Position numbers and translations under genes: made by a program
The notes under the pieces: generated by a model
What the model was told of the DNA's origin: nothing
Database searches by the model: none
What the model saw: the letters and a program-made list of their open reading frames with translations, nothing else
Assembly (NCBI GenBank): GCA_944323775.1
Contig: CALUTT010000008.1
Coordinates: 1 to 46,026, forward strand
From: an uncultured Bacteroidales bacterium
GTDB taxonomy: Bacteria; Bacteroidota; Bacteroidia; Bacteroidales; UBA932
Direction of reading: 5' to 3'
DNA length: 46,026 nucleotides
Part shown: positions 16,377 through 24,825 of the stretch, piece after piece
Position numbering within the stretch: the first letter of the stretch is position 1
Layout: every line of letters begins with the position of its first letter

Positions 16377-17737
16377 TTCTTGAAACTGTGGATAGGTGCC
16401 GGTATCCGGCCCTCCCTGCTAATGAAGGCCTCGCAGCTGAAGCGGTTCACGGGCATTACCGGAGCCTCGCCGAGCAGGCCCCCGAAGACAAGCGTGTCTC
16501 CGACTTTCTTGCCTGCCGCAGGTATGATGCGCACTGCGGTAGTCTTCTGGTTGACCATTCCTATGGCCGCCTCGTCAGCGATTATTCCTGAAATCGTGGA
16601 GGCAGGAGTGTCGCCTGGAATGGCGATCATGTCGAGCCCCACAGAGCAGACGCAGGTCATCGCCTCGAGCTTCTCGATGGTGAGCGCCCCGCATTTCGCG
16701 GCCTCGATCATGCCCTGGTCCTCGCTGACCGGGATGAAGGCGCCGCTGAGCCCTCCCACGTATGATGAAGCCATGACCCCTCCTTTCTTGACCTGGTCGT
16801 TGAGGAGGGCGAGGGCAGCGGTGGTTCCCGGAGCTCCTGCCTGCTCAAGCCCTATTTCCTTCAATATGTCGGCAACCGAATCGCCTATGGCAGGTGTCGG
16901 TGCAAGCGAGAGGTCTATTATTCCGAAAGGTATTCCCAGCCTTGCCGAGGCTTCCTTTGCCACCAGCTGTCCGACACGTGTTATCTTGAAAGCTGTCTTC
17001 TTGACTGTCTCGCAGAGGGTCTCGAAATTCGCGCCGCGCACTTTCTCGACTGCGGCCTTGACGACTCCGGGGCCGCTGACTCCGACGTTGATCACCGCAT
17101 CGGCCTCCGTGACTCCGTGGAATGCTCCTGCCATGAAGGGATTGTCGTCCGGGGCGTTGCAGAGGACGACAAGTTTGGCGCAGCCCATGGAATCGTTGTC
17201 AGCGGTAAGCTCAGAGGTTTTCTTGACTGTCTGACCCATCAGCCTGACGGCATCCATGTCTATCCCGGTCTTGGTCGAGCCAACGTTGACGCTGCAGCAT
17301 ATTCTCTCCGTACCGGCGAGGACTTCAGGCATGGACTCGATACAGAGTCTCTCGCTTGCCGTCATTCCCTTTGACACTACGGCCGAGAAGCCTCCGAGGA
17401 AATTCACGCCGACTTCCTTTGCCGTCTCGTCAAGTGTCCGGGCAATGCGCAGATAGTCGTCTGTGGTCTTGCAGCAGGATCCGGCTACCATGGAGACGGG
17501 AGTTATTGAAATGCGCTTGTTGACTATGGGGATGCCGAACTCGGCGGATATGTCCTCAGCCGTCTTCTTCAGATTGGACGCATAGCGCAGGATCTTGGCC
17601 CTGATGTTGTCGCAGGTCCTGCCGAGATCGTCGCTGGCGCAGTCCAGCAGGCTGATTCCGATTGTTATTGTACGCACGTCGAGGTTGTCCTTCTCGATCA
17701 TGTCGTGTGTTTCGAAGACTTCGTTGATGTTGATCAT
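16373..17737 (-). CDS. UPF0210 / PFL-family (DUF711) protein
   Basis: 454 residues from ATG 17737 ([14 protein letters not shown]); the longer open frame overlaps the gene upstream. The sequence ([45 protein letters not shown]) matches the DUF711/UPF0210 family, whose fold is related to the glycyl-radical (PFL-like) barrel but which lacks a proven reaction. The ACT-domain gene lies 10 nt upstream, the conserved pairing UPF0237-UPF0210 seen in many genomes, which suggests that the ACT protein senses a small ligand for this one. Confidence 0.92.
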   Translation of the reverse strand: MININEVFETHDMIEKDNLDVRTITIGISLLDCASDDLGRTCDNIRAKILRYASNLKKTAEDISAEFGIPIVNKRISITPVSMVAGSCCKTTDDYLRIARTLDETAKEVGVNFLGGFSAVVSKGMTASERLCIESMPEVLAGTERICCSVNVGSTKTGIDMDAVRLMGQTVKKTSELTADNDSMGCAKLVVLCNAPDDNPFMAGAFHGVTEADAVINVGVSGPGVVKAAVEKVRGANFETLCETVKKTAFKITRVGQLVAKEASARLGIPFGIIDLSLAPTPAIGDSVADILKEIGLEQAGAPGTTAALALLNDQVKKGGVMASSYVGGLSGAFIPVSEDQGMIEAAKCGALTIEKLEAMTCVCSVGLDMIAIPGDTPASTISGIIADEAAIGMVNQKTTAVRIIPAAGKKVGDTLVFGGLLGEAPVMPVNRFSCEAFISREGRIPAPIHSFKN

Positions 17738-17747
17738 GGCCTGACGG

Positions 17748-18020
17748 TTAGATTCTGTGCATTCTGTCGAATATGTCGCTTCTCTGGCACCTGACCTCGA
17801 CGTCAAGCGTGTCACCGAGGGCGATCAGGTTGTGCGAGAAGTCCGCAAAATCGATATCGAGATTCTCGGTGTTCACTATCATCATCATGTTGAAATATGA
17901 GTCGATGATAGTCTGGGTGATGTCCATGATGCTTACGTTATGGTCGGAAAGGTAGGTGCAGATTTTGGCGATAACCCCGACCTTGTCTTTTCCGACTACG
18001 GTAATGATGGTCTTTTTCAT
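17748..18020 (-). CDS. ACT-domain protein (UPF0237)
   Basis: 90 residues from ATG 18020 ([20 protein letters not shown]); the open frame upstream would add an implausible hydrophobic tail in front. A single ACT domain with the [20 protein letters not shown] ligand-binding loop. Small-molecule (often amino acid) sensing is the family role. Promoter directly upstream; the UPF0210 gene follows after 10 nt. Confidence 0.93.
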   Translation of the reverse strand: MKKTIITVVGKDKVGVIAKICTYLSDHNVSIMDITQTIIDSYFNMMMIVNTENLDIDFADFSHNLIALGDTLDVEVRCQRSDIFDRMHRI

Positions 18021-18049
18021 CGTGTTGAATGTTATGGCTTTTAAGCATA

Positions 18050-18057
18050 CAAATATA
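18050..18057 (-). promoter_or_regulatory. -7 promoter element for the ACT/UPF0210 pair
   Basis: Minus strand TATATTTG, a full TAnnTTTG match, 29 nt upstream of ATG 18020. A TTTG exists upstream (18070-18073 on the complement) but only 12 nt away, so the -33 box is uncertain. Confidence 0.5.
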
Positions 18058-18161
18058 AGGAAAAAGAGACAAATTGTTCCTGGCTTTGGCACAGTTTTAG
18101 AACTATGCCTTTGACGAAAACTAGTCTAACAAGCATTTACACTTTTACTTAATTCAAAAGG

Positions 18162-18190
18162 GAAGGCCGGGTAGTGATTACCAGGCCTTC
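18162..18190 (-). terminator. Hairpin after the P-type ATPase gene
   Basis: GAAGGCCGGGTA (18162-18173) pairs with TACCAGGCCTTC (18179-18190), 12 bp with one mismatch and a 5-nt loop. On the minus strand it lies 37 nt past the ATPase stop and is followed by a short CCCTTTTG run, so it is a plausible intrinsic terminator; the U-tract is weak. Confidence 0.5.
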
Positions 18191-18226
18191 TCGCTTTTTC
18201 CCTGACACCGGACACTCCCTGTCCTG

Positions 18227-20137
18227 CTATACTCTGCGGACGTCCATCGCGCGTATCGCATTGAGGACCGCAAGAATCATGACTCCCACGTCCGCGAAGA
18301 CCGCGAGCCACATGTCGGCCAGGCCGAAAGCGCCGAGTATCAGGCACACAAGCTTCACACCTATGGCGAAGCATATGTTCTGCCAGACTATCCCCATGCA
18401 TTTCCTGGAAACCCTGATGGCGGTCGAGACCTTGACGGGGTCATCGTCCATCAGAACAACGTCCGCCGCCTCTATCGCCGCGTCGCTGCCCATCGCACCC
18501 ATGGCGATTCCTATGTCGGCCCTGGCGAGTACAGGTGCGTCATTGATTCCGTCGCCTACGAAAGCGACCTTGCTGCCCTCGCCTGAATCTGACATTATCT
18601 CTTCCAGGCGGCTTACCTTGTCGGAAGGGAGCAGACCGCCATAGACCTTGTCGATCCCAAGTTGAGAGGCGACGTTCTCTGCAACGGCCTCGGCGTCTCC
18701 GGAAAGTATAACCGTCTGCCTTATTCCAGCCTTGTGCAGGGCATCGACAGCCTCTCTTGCCCGCTCCTTTACTACATCGCCCATTACGATGTGCCCTACA
18801 TACTTGCCGTCAACCGCAATGTGGACTATGGTGCCTATGTGGCTGCACCTGACCGGCTCTATGCCCAGGGACCGCATCAGCCTTTCGTTGCCGACCGCTA
18901 CATGCTGTCCGTCGACTGTTGCAGTTATGCCCTGTCCGCCGGTTTCGTGGAGATTGGTCACCCTGCTGCGGTCAAGTGTCTTTCCGCAGGCCTTCTGTAG
19001 AGACTTGCTGATCGGATGAGAGGAAGAACTCTCGACGAGGGCCGCAAGTTCGAGTATGTGCTGTGCCTCTGCCTCGAGATCGTCGTCGTTCCCGTCATGC
19101 ATGGCGTTCACTTCGAATACTCCCAGAGTGAGTGTCCCCGTCTTGTCGAAGACTACGGTCTTCACTTTGGAAAGACTCTCCAGTATGCTGCCTCCCTTGA
19201 CGAGCACTCCCTTGCGGCTTGCTCCTCCGATCCCGGCAAAGAAAGACAGGGGAATGCTGATTACGAGAGCGCAAGGACAGCTGATGACAAGGAACGTAAG
19301 CGCCCTGTATATCCATGTCTCGAATGTGCTGAAGTCCAGGGGGAAGTCCCGTACAAGTATCAGAAACAGCGGCGGAAGCAGGGCCAGCGCGAGTGCGGCA
19401 AAGCAGACGGCCGGAGTGTAGATCCTTGCGAATGAAGTCATGAAATCCTCTGACCGTGCCTTTCTGGAGGATGATTCCTCGACAAGGCGGAGTATGCTGG
19501 ATGCCGTGGATTCTCCGAATTCCCTGGTTGTGCGTACGTGGAGCACCCCGTCGAGGTTTATGCACCCGCTGGCTATCTCGTCCCCCGGCATGGTCTGGCG
19601 GGGCAGTGATTCTCCGGTCAGCGCGGATGTGTCAAGCGTGGATTCGCCTTCGGTGACAATTCCGTCTATTGGCACTCTCTCCCCGGGCTGTACGACTATT
19701 GTCTCGCCGGGCCGGACTTCGCCTGGCGAGACTCTGACGAGTTCACCGTTCCGTTCGATGTTTGCATAGTCCGGCCTGATGTCCATCAGTGCCGTTATGC
19801 TTTTTCTGCTCTTGCCGACCGCATAGCTCTGGAAGAACTCTCCGATCTGGTAAAACAGCATTACAGCTATGGCCTCCAGATAGTCACCGCTCTTTTCGTA
19901 TATGGCGAGCGCAAAGGCTCCGAGAGTTGCGACGGCCATCAGGAAATTCTCGTCGAACACCTTTCCCTTGAAGATTCCTTCTGCAGCTTCAGCGAGTATG
20001 TCATACCCTATTATGAGGTAGACTGCAATATAGGCCGCAAGCCTGACCGGCCCTTCGGGCTGGAGGGCAAGCAGTAATGCGCATGCAGCTGCGGTGACTG
20101 CGATTCTGGCGAGTACGAAACGTTGTTCTCTGTCCAT
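18227..20137 (-). CDS. Heavy-metal P1B-type ATPase (Zn/Cd/Pb type)
   Basis: 636 residues from ATG 20137 (MDREQRFVLAR). Actuator motif TGES 174-177, transmembrane CPC 287-289, phosphorylation site DKTGT with Asp331, SSSHP 371-375, and hinge GDGINDAP 528-535. Lys595 and Asp616 in the last two helices correspond to the conserved Lys and Asp of ZntA-type (P1B-2) pumps, pointing to Zn/Cd/Pb rather than Cu. There is no N-terminal HMA metal-binding domain. Exports metal from the cytoplasm. No metal-responsive regulator is adjacent, and a strong hairpin lies about 70 nt upstream. Confidence 0.94.
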   Translation of the reverse strand: MDREQRFVLARIAVTAAACALLLALQPEGPVRLAAYIAVYLIIGYDILAEAAEGIFKGKVFDENFLMAVATLGAFALAIYEKSGDYLEAIAVMLFYQIGEFFQSYAVGKSRKSITALMDIRPDYANIERNGELVRVSPGEVRPGETIVVQPGERVPIDGIVTEGESTLDTSALTGESLPRQTMPGDEIASGCINLDGVLHVRTTREFGESTASSILRLVEESSSRKARSEDFMTSFARIYTPAVCFAALALALLPPLFLILVRDFPLDFSTFETWIYRALTFLVISCPCALVISIPLSFFAGIGGASRKGVLVKGGSILESLSKVKTVVFDKTGTLTLGVFEVNAMHDGNDDDLEAEAQHILELAALVESSSSHPISKSLQKACGKTLDRSRVTNLHETGGQGITATVDGQHVAVGNERLMRSLGIEPVRCSHIGTIVHIAVDGKYVGHIVMGDVVKERAREAVDALHKAGIRQTVILSGDAEAVAENVASQLGIDKVYGGLLPSDKVSRLEEIMSDSGEGSKVAFVGDGINDAPVLARADIGIAMGAMGSDAAIEAADVVLMDDDPVKVSTAIRVSRKCMGIVWQNICFAIGVKLVCLILGAFGLADMWLAVFADVGVMILAVLNAIRAMDVRRV

Positions 20138-20204
20138 GTCCTGATTGAGATTGCTGATCTTCCGCGAAGGTATGACAAAAGCTCTGCAACCGTATTGCAA
20201 ACTG

Positions 20205-20236
20205 CAAGATGCCGCGCATTGCTGCGCGGCATCTTG
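20205..20236 (-). terminator. Perfect 14-bp hairpin between nitroreductase and ATPase genes
   Basis: CAAGATGCCGCGCA (20205-20218) and TGCGCGGCATCTTG (20223-20236) are perfect complements around a 4-nt loop. It lies 28 nt after the nitroreductase stop on the minus strand and 67 nt before the ATPase start. The T-rich tail is poor (CAGTTTGC), so it may terminate only partly, stabilise the upstream mRNA, or be a repeat element. Confidence 0.5.
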
Positions 20237-20264
20237 AAGGATAGTGTTGCATGGAGAGGTGACT

Positions 20265-20876
20265 CTACATGCCTACACGGTAAATGTAGTTTGCCTTTCT
20301 CGGCTTGGGCTGGGGATCCTCCCCGCTGTTGTAGCCGAGTATGCAGTTGCCGATACCCTCGTAGTCGCCTTCGATGCCCCATTCCTTGAGCAGTGCCTTG
20401 CCTTCCTGGGAATCGAAGACTTCCTTGGCACGGTGGATCCAGCAGCTGCCGAGTCCGAGTGCGTGTGCTGCATTCATCAGGTTGCCCATCACAAGCGAAC
20501 CGTCATACAGATACGTGGGGACAGTCCTGTCAGCGAGCACTACCAGCACGACAGGAGCTCCGTAGAACGGGTCTGACTTGCTGCCCATGACTTTCGCGTT
20601 GAGTTCGGAAAGTCTGTCGCGTACCTGCGGGTCCGTCACGGCGACTATCACAGGCGACTGTGCGCCCATTCCTGTCGGGGCATAGGTGCCTGCCTCAAGC
20701 ACTTTTTCTATCAGTTCCTTGTCGGGCATCCTGTCTTCATAGGTCCTGACAGCCCGACGGGTCTTCAGGACTTCGAGTGTCTGGTTTTCATTCATGTCTG
20801 TCGCAGTCTTGTCGTTTGTGCAGGATGACGCGAGCGCGAGCATCACTGTTGAAAGTAGCAAAAGTATCTTCTTCAT
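20265..20876 (-). CDS. Nitroreductase-family protein with lipoprotein signal
   Basis: 203 residues. The first 19 residues form a signal with a lipobox-like LALASSC (Cys19). The rest is a nitroreductase/FMN fold: TRRAVRTYEDRMPDKELIEKV (FMN-phosphate-binding arginines in RRAVR), AGTYAPTGMGAQ, and LMNAAHALGLGSCWI near the C-terminal half, with NCILGY at the end. Relatives reduce nitro-aromatics, quinones or flavin. FMN enzymes are usually cytoplasmic, so an exported version needs FMN outside the inner membrane. It starts 18 nt after the GH43-type gene and is probably cotranscribed with it. Confidence 0.88.
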   Translation of the reverse strand: MKKILLLLSTVMLALASSCTNDKTATDMNENQTLEVLKTRRAVRTYEDRMPDKELIEKVLEAGTYAPTGMGAQSPVIVAVTDPQVRDRLSELNAKVMGSKSDPFYGAPVVLVVLADRTVPTYLYDGSLVMGNLMNAAHALGLGSCWIHRAKEVFDSQEGKALLKEWGIEGDYEGIGNCILGYNSGEDPQPKPRKANYIYRVGM

Positions 20877-20894
20877 ACGGATGTCCGTCTAGTG

Positions 20895-23777
20895 TCATCT
20901 GCCGAATTTTGTCTCGATGGTCCAGCCGTCGCGCTCGAGTATGCCGGCGGGCCTGCCGATGAACATCATGGCTGCCCTGCGGTCTCCCTTGAGCATCCAG
21001 TCAAGCCATGCGAGGGCAACGACGCTGAACTCTCCTCCATGAGGCTGGCGGTATGTGCCGCCATGGCCTACAGGATAGTTCACTGCGACTGCAAGCACAT
21101 GGTTGATGCGATTGAAGTCGTCCATTCCGTTTTCATACGCGATATCCTCGGGACCTCCGAGCATGTACAGCACAGGAGTGTGTATGTCGTTGAGTCTCTC
21201 CTTTATCGGCATAGGCATGTTGGGTACAGCGACGCCTGGGTCGATGAACAGGCCGCTGTTGCATATCATTATGGTCTTGAGCCTCGGATCGGCTGCGTTG
21301 TCCAGGGTCTGGAGTCCGCCGCAGGACATTCCTGCCGCAGCGATGTTCTTGAGGTCGAGCTTCATGAAATACGGGCTTGACGGATCGGAATTGACCTTGA
21401 AGGCCCAGTCAATGCCTTCAATCTGCTGGTCTGAAGTCGACATGGGGCCCTGGTATGCGGATCCGTCCTCAGGCGGCATGTAGCCGGTGGCCACGACGAT
21501 GTATCCGTGGGAAGCTATCTCGCTGAGGAAGTTCTGGTGCTCCCAGGGAGAATTGGTGCAGGCTCCGTTGCCCCATACGATGACGGGAAGGGGATTGTCC
21601 TTGCCGAAAGCACTGAGGTCTCTCGGACGGAAAATGGTATGTGCCTCCAGGCTCGGCTCGGTAACCATGATTGCGGGATACTCTCCTGTGCCTCCGTCCT
21701 CGACAACGCGGACTTCGCTTGCCGTCTCGGCGCAGTTATGCATGTATATGGTGTATGTCTTTACGGCTCCCTTGTAGTCGAAGCGTACCTTGGCCGTGCC
21801 GTACTTTGTCCTGCACTGGGTGATTGATATCTTCACGTCGGGATTGTCACACCTTGCGCTTACGACAGGCGCTCCCTGGAGGTCTGCGGGTACGCAGTAG
21901 TCTGTCTCATAGAGGTCATAGCCGGTGATGCCGTTCTCGTTCGTGAACCTGACAGGTATTTCCGGGACGTTGACCGGGGTGCCGTTCACGCTGATGCTGA
22001 CCTTCGGAGGTGCGGGATATTCGAGCTGGACATCCTTGGAACTGAATCCGAGGCCGTAGAGAGTGCAGAGCCTGCCTTCCTGGCCTTTGGCTATGAGGTA
22101 AATCGCATGCTTGCCCTTGAGCTTGTCGACCTGTTTCGCAACGTCGACAGTGAACTTGGTCACTTCTGCTGTCTTTCCGGCAGGAACGGAGATCTCGGCG
22201 ATTTTCTTGCCTTTCCATGTGTCATTGTCCCATGGTCCGTCCAGCCATACCTCTACTGTGAAAGGCTTGTCGCTTTCGGGAACGAGGAACAGGTTGAATG
22301 CAGTCTTGTTGCCTCTTTTTGTACCCTTGAACGGCTTCAGCCCTTTCTGTGCCTTGTCAAGCCCTCCGAATCCGAAGTACTTGTATCCTACGATGTCTCC
22401 TCCGTCCATCGTGACTGGCATGCTGTTGTCCCAGATATCCCATGAGTCCTGCTGTGCCGCTACGTTGGACAGGTAGCAGGCGTAACCGGCAGAATAGTAC
22501 TTGTAGGGGTCGAGTCCGAAAATCTGGAATCCCTCTGATGTCACTTCAGCTCCGGTGTAGACGTCTCCGTTGCTTGCGGCTGCCTGCCATATGCCGTCCT
22601 TTGCATAGGGGTCATAGCCGTGGATCACAACCTTTCCTCCCTCTGCCACGGGCTTCTCGTCCCACTGGATTGTCACGGGAGCCACCATTGCCTGACGTGC
22701 GAATCCGAATCCGCGCGGAGGACGGTGATAGAACACGTACCACTGTCCGTTGATCTCCTGGAGGCTTCCGTGGGTGTTGTGCGCGGCGTTGGTGGTAGTC
22801 AGGGCCGTGCCGTCTTCATTCAGCACGACGCCTCTCGAGTCGACAAGCACTCCGCCGCTTCTCCAGGGTCCGAGAGGGCTGTCGCCGTATGCATATCTCA
22901 GTGACGAGTTCGTGCTTCCGAGTCCGTAGTCCGGTCCGGAGTATCCGGAGAAGATCATCACGTACTTGTTGCCTACCTGGCGGATTGACGAAGCCTCGAA
23001 GAAGTTGAAGTCGCGGGGATCCTGTCCCTTGTAGAGGGCCGGATATTCTGTCCCCTCAGGGTCCCTTACCTCGCCGTACCTTGAACTTGCAGGGATGAAG
23101 TAGGGGATTATCTCGGTTCCGGGCCTTACGGAGTACATCGTGTCGGGGTCGAGCTCGGCTGCCGATGACCTCTGGAAGCCCCAGAATCCGTATGCCCTGA
23201 ATCCTGTCTTGTAGTCCGGGTCATTGGGATCCGTTATTTTCTCTATGAAGATGGACGGGTCGAAGCCGAGTATGCTTCCCTTGACGGTCCCGCGTCCGTC
23301 TTCAGTCAGATTCACAGGAGTGAAAGGTCCGTCGGGACGGCTTCCCTTGCAGACCATGGCCTCCCTTCCGGCTCCGCGGCTGTGGGGATAGAGGTAGTAT
23401 TCCTTGACCCCTCCTTCGCGCACGACCTCTACCAGGTCAGGTGCGTACATGACGTCCCACTGGTTGTCCACGTTGTATGTGAAGATCGGGCCCTCATCCC
23501 TCCAGTCGGTAAGGTCTTCCACCGGGGCGGACCACATTCTGATGTCGGCTCCGCAATATGCCGTGTAGGTCAGATCGTGTGAGCCGATTATGTATGCGCG
23601 GTATTTTCCCGGATTGTCGGGGTCTTCGAAAACGCGCGGCTCTCCGTCCGGGAGATGCTCCCAGAGCGGAAGGTACGGGTTGCCGGTGCCGACCGGAGTC
23701 TGCGCCGACGCGGCCGGTGCCGACAGCGAAAGAATCGCCAGAGCGGCAAGGGTGCAGTCAATTAGTTTTGTTTTCAT
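20895..23777 (-). CDS. GH43-type glycosidase fused to an alpha/beta-hydrolase
   Basis: 960 residues from ATG 23777 (MKTKLIDCTLAALAIL), with a signal peptide ending near ASAQ. Residues about 30-390 form a GH43-like five-bladed propeller with the expected acidic triad: Asp44 in DGEPRVF, Asp114 in MYAPD, and Glu261 in NFFEASSIR. About 400-590 resembles a CBM6-type carbohydrate-binding domain (GGDIVGYKYFGFGG ... FTVEVWLDG). A small beta domain follows. About 715-960 is an alpha/beta-hydrolase with nucleophile Ser818 in GMSCGG, Asp878 and His905 (GHGG) as likely triad. Probably a periplasmic or surface arabinofuranosidase/xylosidase joined to an esterase; the substrates are inferred. Confidence 0.83.
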   Translation of the reverse strand: MKTKLIDCTLAALAILSLSAPAASAQTPVGTGNPYLPLWEHLPDGEPRVFEDPDNPGKYRAYIIGSHDLTYTAYCGADIRMWSAPVEDLTDWRDEGPIFTYNVDNQWDVMYAPDLVEVVREGGVKEYYLYPHSRGAGREAMVCKGSRPDGPFTPVNLTEDGRGTVKGSILGFDPSIFIEKITDPNDPDYKTGFRAYGFWGFQRSSAAELDPDTMYSVRPGTEIIPYFIPASSRYGEVRDPEGTEYPALYKGQDPRDFNFFEASSIRQVGNKYVMIFSGYSGPDYGLGSTNSSLRYAYGDSPLGPWRSGGVLVDSRGVVLNEDGTALTTTNAAHNTHGSLQEINGQWYVFYHRPPRGFGFARQAMVAPVTIQWDEKPVAEGGKVVIHGYDPYAKDGIWQAAASNGDVYTGAEVTSEGFQIFGLDPYKYYSAGYACYLSNVAAQQDSWDIWDNSMPVTMDGGDIVGYKYFGFGGLDKAQKGLKPFKGTKRGNKTAFNLFLVPESDKPFTVEVWLDGPWDNDTWKGKKIAEISVPAGKTAEVTKFTVDVAKQVDKLKGKHAIYLIAKGQEGRLCTLYGLGFSSKDVQLEYPAPPKVSISVNGTPVNVPEIPVRFTNENGITGYDLYETDYCVPADLQGAPVVSARCDNPDVKISITQCRTKYGTAKVRFDYKGAVKTYTIYMHNCAETASEVRVVEDGGTGEYPAIMVTEPSLEAHTIFRPRDLSAFGKDNPLPVIVWGNGACTNSPWEHQNFLSEIASHGYIVVATGYMPPEDGSAYQGPMSTSDQQIEGIDWAFKVNSDPSSPYFMKLDLKNIAAAGMSCGGLQTLDNAADPRLKTIMICNSGLFIDPGVAVPNMPMPIKERLNDIHTPVLYMLGGPEDIAYENGMDDFNRINHVLAVAVNYPVGHGGTYRQPHGGEFSVVALAWLDWMLKGDRRAAMMFIGRPAGILERDGWTIETKFGR

Positions 23778-23809
23778 TGTGTATTTGTGTTGATGTTGGT
23801 TTCCGTGCG

Positions 23810-23817
23810 TAAATATA
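23810..23817 (-). promoter_or_regulatory. Possible -7 element for the GH43-type gene
   Basis: Minus strand TATATTTA differs from TAnnTTTG only in the last base and lies 32 nt upstream of ATG 23777. No -33 TTTG at the right distance, so it is weak. Confidence 0.28.
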
Positions 23818-23840
23818 CTAAATACTCCAGACATGACTGC

Positions 23841-23871
23841 TTTGTACTGTCATGTATTTGTCATAAATTTG
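23841..23871 (+). promoter_or_regulatory. Consensus promoter of the hydroxyacid dehydrogenase gene
   Basis: TTTG (23841-23844), exactly 19 nt, then TAAATTTG (23864-23871): a full match to the Bacteroidota consensus. The predicted start near 23878 leaves a leader of about 18 nt and excludes the upstream in-frame ATG at 23833 as the translation start. Confidence 0.75.
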
Positions 23872-23895
23872 GTCTTTGGCAAAACTGTTACGAGT

Positions 23896-24822
23896 ATGAA
23901 GATAGTCTATCTTGACGAGTCGTCAGTCGGGAGTACCCCGCTTGACGAGATACGTTCTCTTGGAGAATATACTGGTTATGCGACAAGTTCCAGAGCCGAG
24001 GCTCTCGAGAGGGTCTCGGACTGTGATGTGCTCATCGTGAACAAGGTCCGCGTGGATGCCGAACTCATGGACCGTGCGCCACGGCTGCGTCTGGTGTGTG
24101 TCTCTGCGACCGGGACCGACAATATCGACCTCGCTGCCGCCGGGTCGAGGGGCATCAAGGTAAGGAACGTGGCCGGATACTCTACGGAGTCTGTCGTGCA
24201 GGCGACTTTTGCGCATCTTCTCGCTCTTCTGGGACGGAGCGCATATTTTGACAGGTACGTCAAGGACGGGGAATACAGTGCGTGCGGAATGTTCACGAAT
24301 GTGAGTCTGCCGTTTATGGAGCTGTGCGGAAAGGCGATGGGTATAATAGGCATGGGTGCGATAGGCAGCAGGGTGGCCTCCGTAGCCGCAGCGTTCGGCA
24401 TGAAGGTGTCTTATTTCTCGACATCCGGGACTTCCCACTGCCACGAGTATCCGAGCCTTCCGCTTGACGAACTTCTGTCGGGAAGTGATGTCGTCAGCAT
24501 TCATGCTCCGCTCAACGAGCGTACTGCCGGTCTTCTGGGACGCCGCGAACTTTCGCTGATGAAGCCTGACGCCGTCCTTCTGAGCTTGGGCAGGGGAGGC
24601 ATAGTGGATGAGGCTGCTCTTGCGGAGGCTCTGGATGCCGGCCTTATTGCCGGGGCCGGACTCGATGTGTTCTCCAGGGAGCCGCTTCCCGCGGACAGCC
24701 CTCTTCTGAGGCTTGCGCACCCTGACAGGGTGATACTCTCTCCCCACAGGGCGTGGGCCAGCCGTGAAGGACTTGCGAGGCTGGTGTCCAAGGTCGCGGA
24801 GAATATCCGGATGGGCTGGTAG
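23896..24822 (+). CDS. D-2-hydroxyacid dehydrogenase, NAD(P)-dependent
   Basis: 308 residues from ATG 23896 (MKIVYLDESS); the promoter overlaps the earlier in-frame ATG. TGTDNIDL (72-79) and the Rossmann motif GMGAIG (152-157) are present, and the catalytic set is Arg233 (LGRGGIVDE), Glu262 (DVFSREPLP) and His284 (SPHRAW). The family interconverts 2-oxo acids and D-2-hydroxy acids (glycerate, lactate, phosphoglycerate). The length suits a hydroxypyruvate/glycerate dehydrogenase-like enzyme, but the substrate is not determined. Single gene, convergent with the Omp85-type gene at a 3-nt gap. Confidence 0.93.
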   Translation: MKIVYLDESSVGSTPLDEIRSLGEYTGYATSSRAEALERVSDCDVLIVNKVRVDAELMDRAPRLRLVCVSATGTDNIDLAAAGSRGIKVRNVAGYSTESVVQATFAHLLALLGRSAYFDRYVKDGEYSACGMFTNVSLPFMELCGKAMGIIGMGAIGSRVASVAAAFGMKVSYFSTSGTSHCHEYPSLPLDELLSGSDVVSIHAPLNERTAGLLGRRELSLMKPDAVLLSLGRGGIVDEAALAEALDAGLIAGAGLDVFSREPLPADSPLLRLAHPDRVILSPHRAWASREGLARLVSKVAENIRMGW

Positions 24823-24825
24823 GGA

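Noticed and set aside
23833-23895. Upstream ATG for the hydroxyacid dehydrogenase
   Set aside because: It lies before the consensus -33/-7 promoter and adds residues not found in the family.
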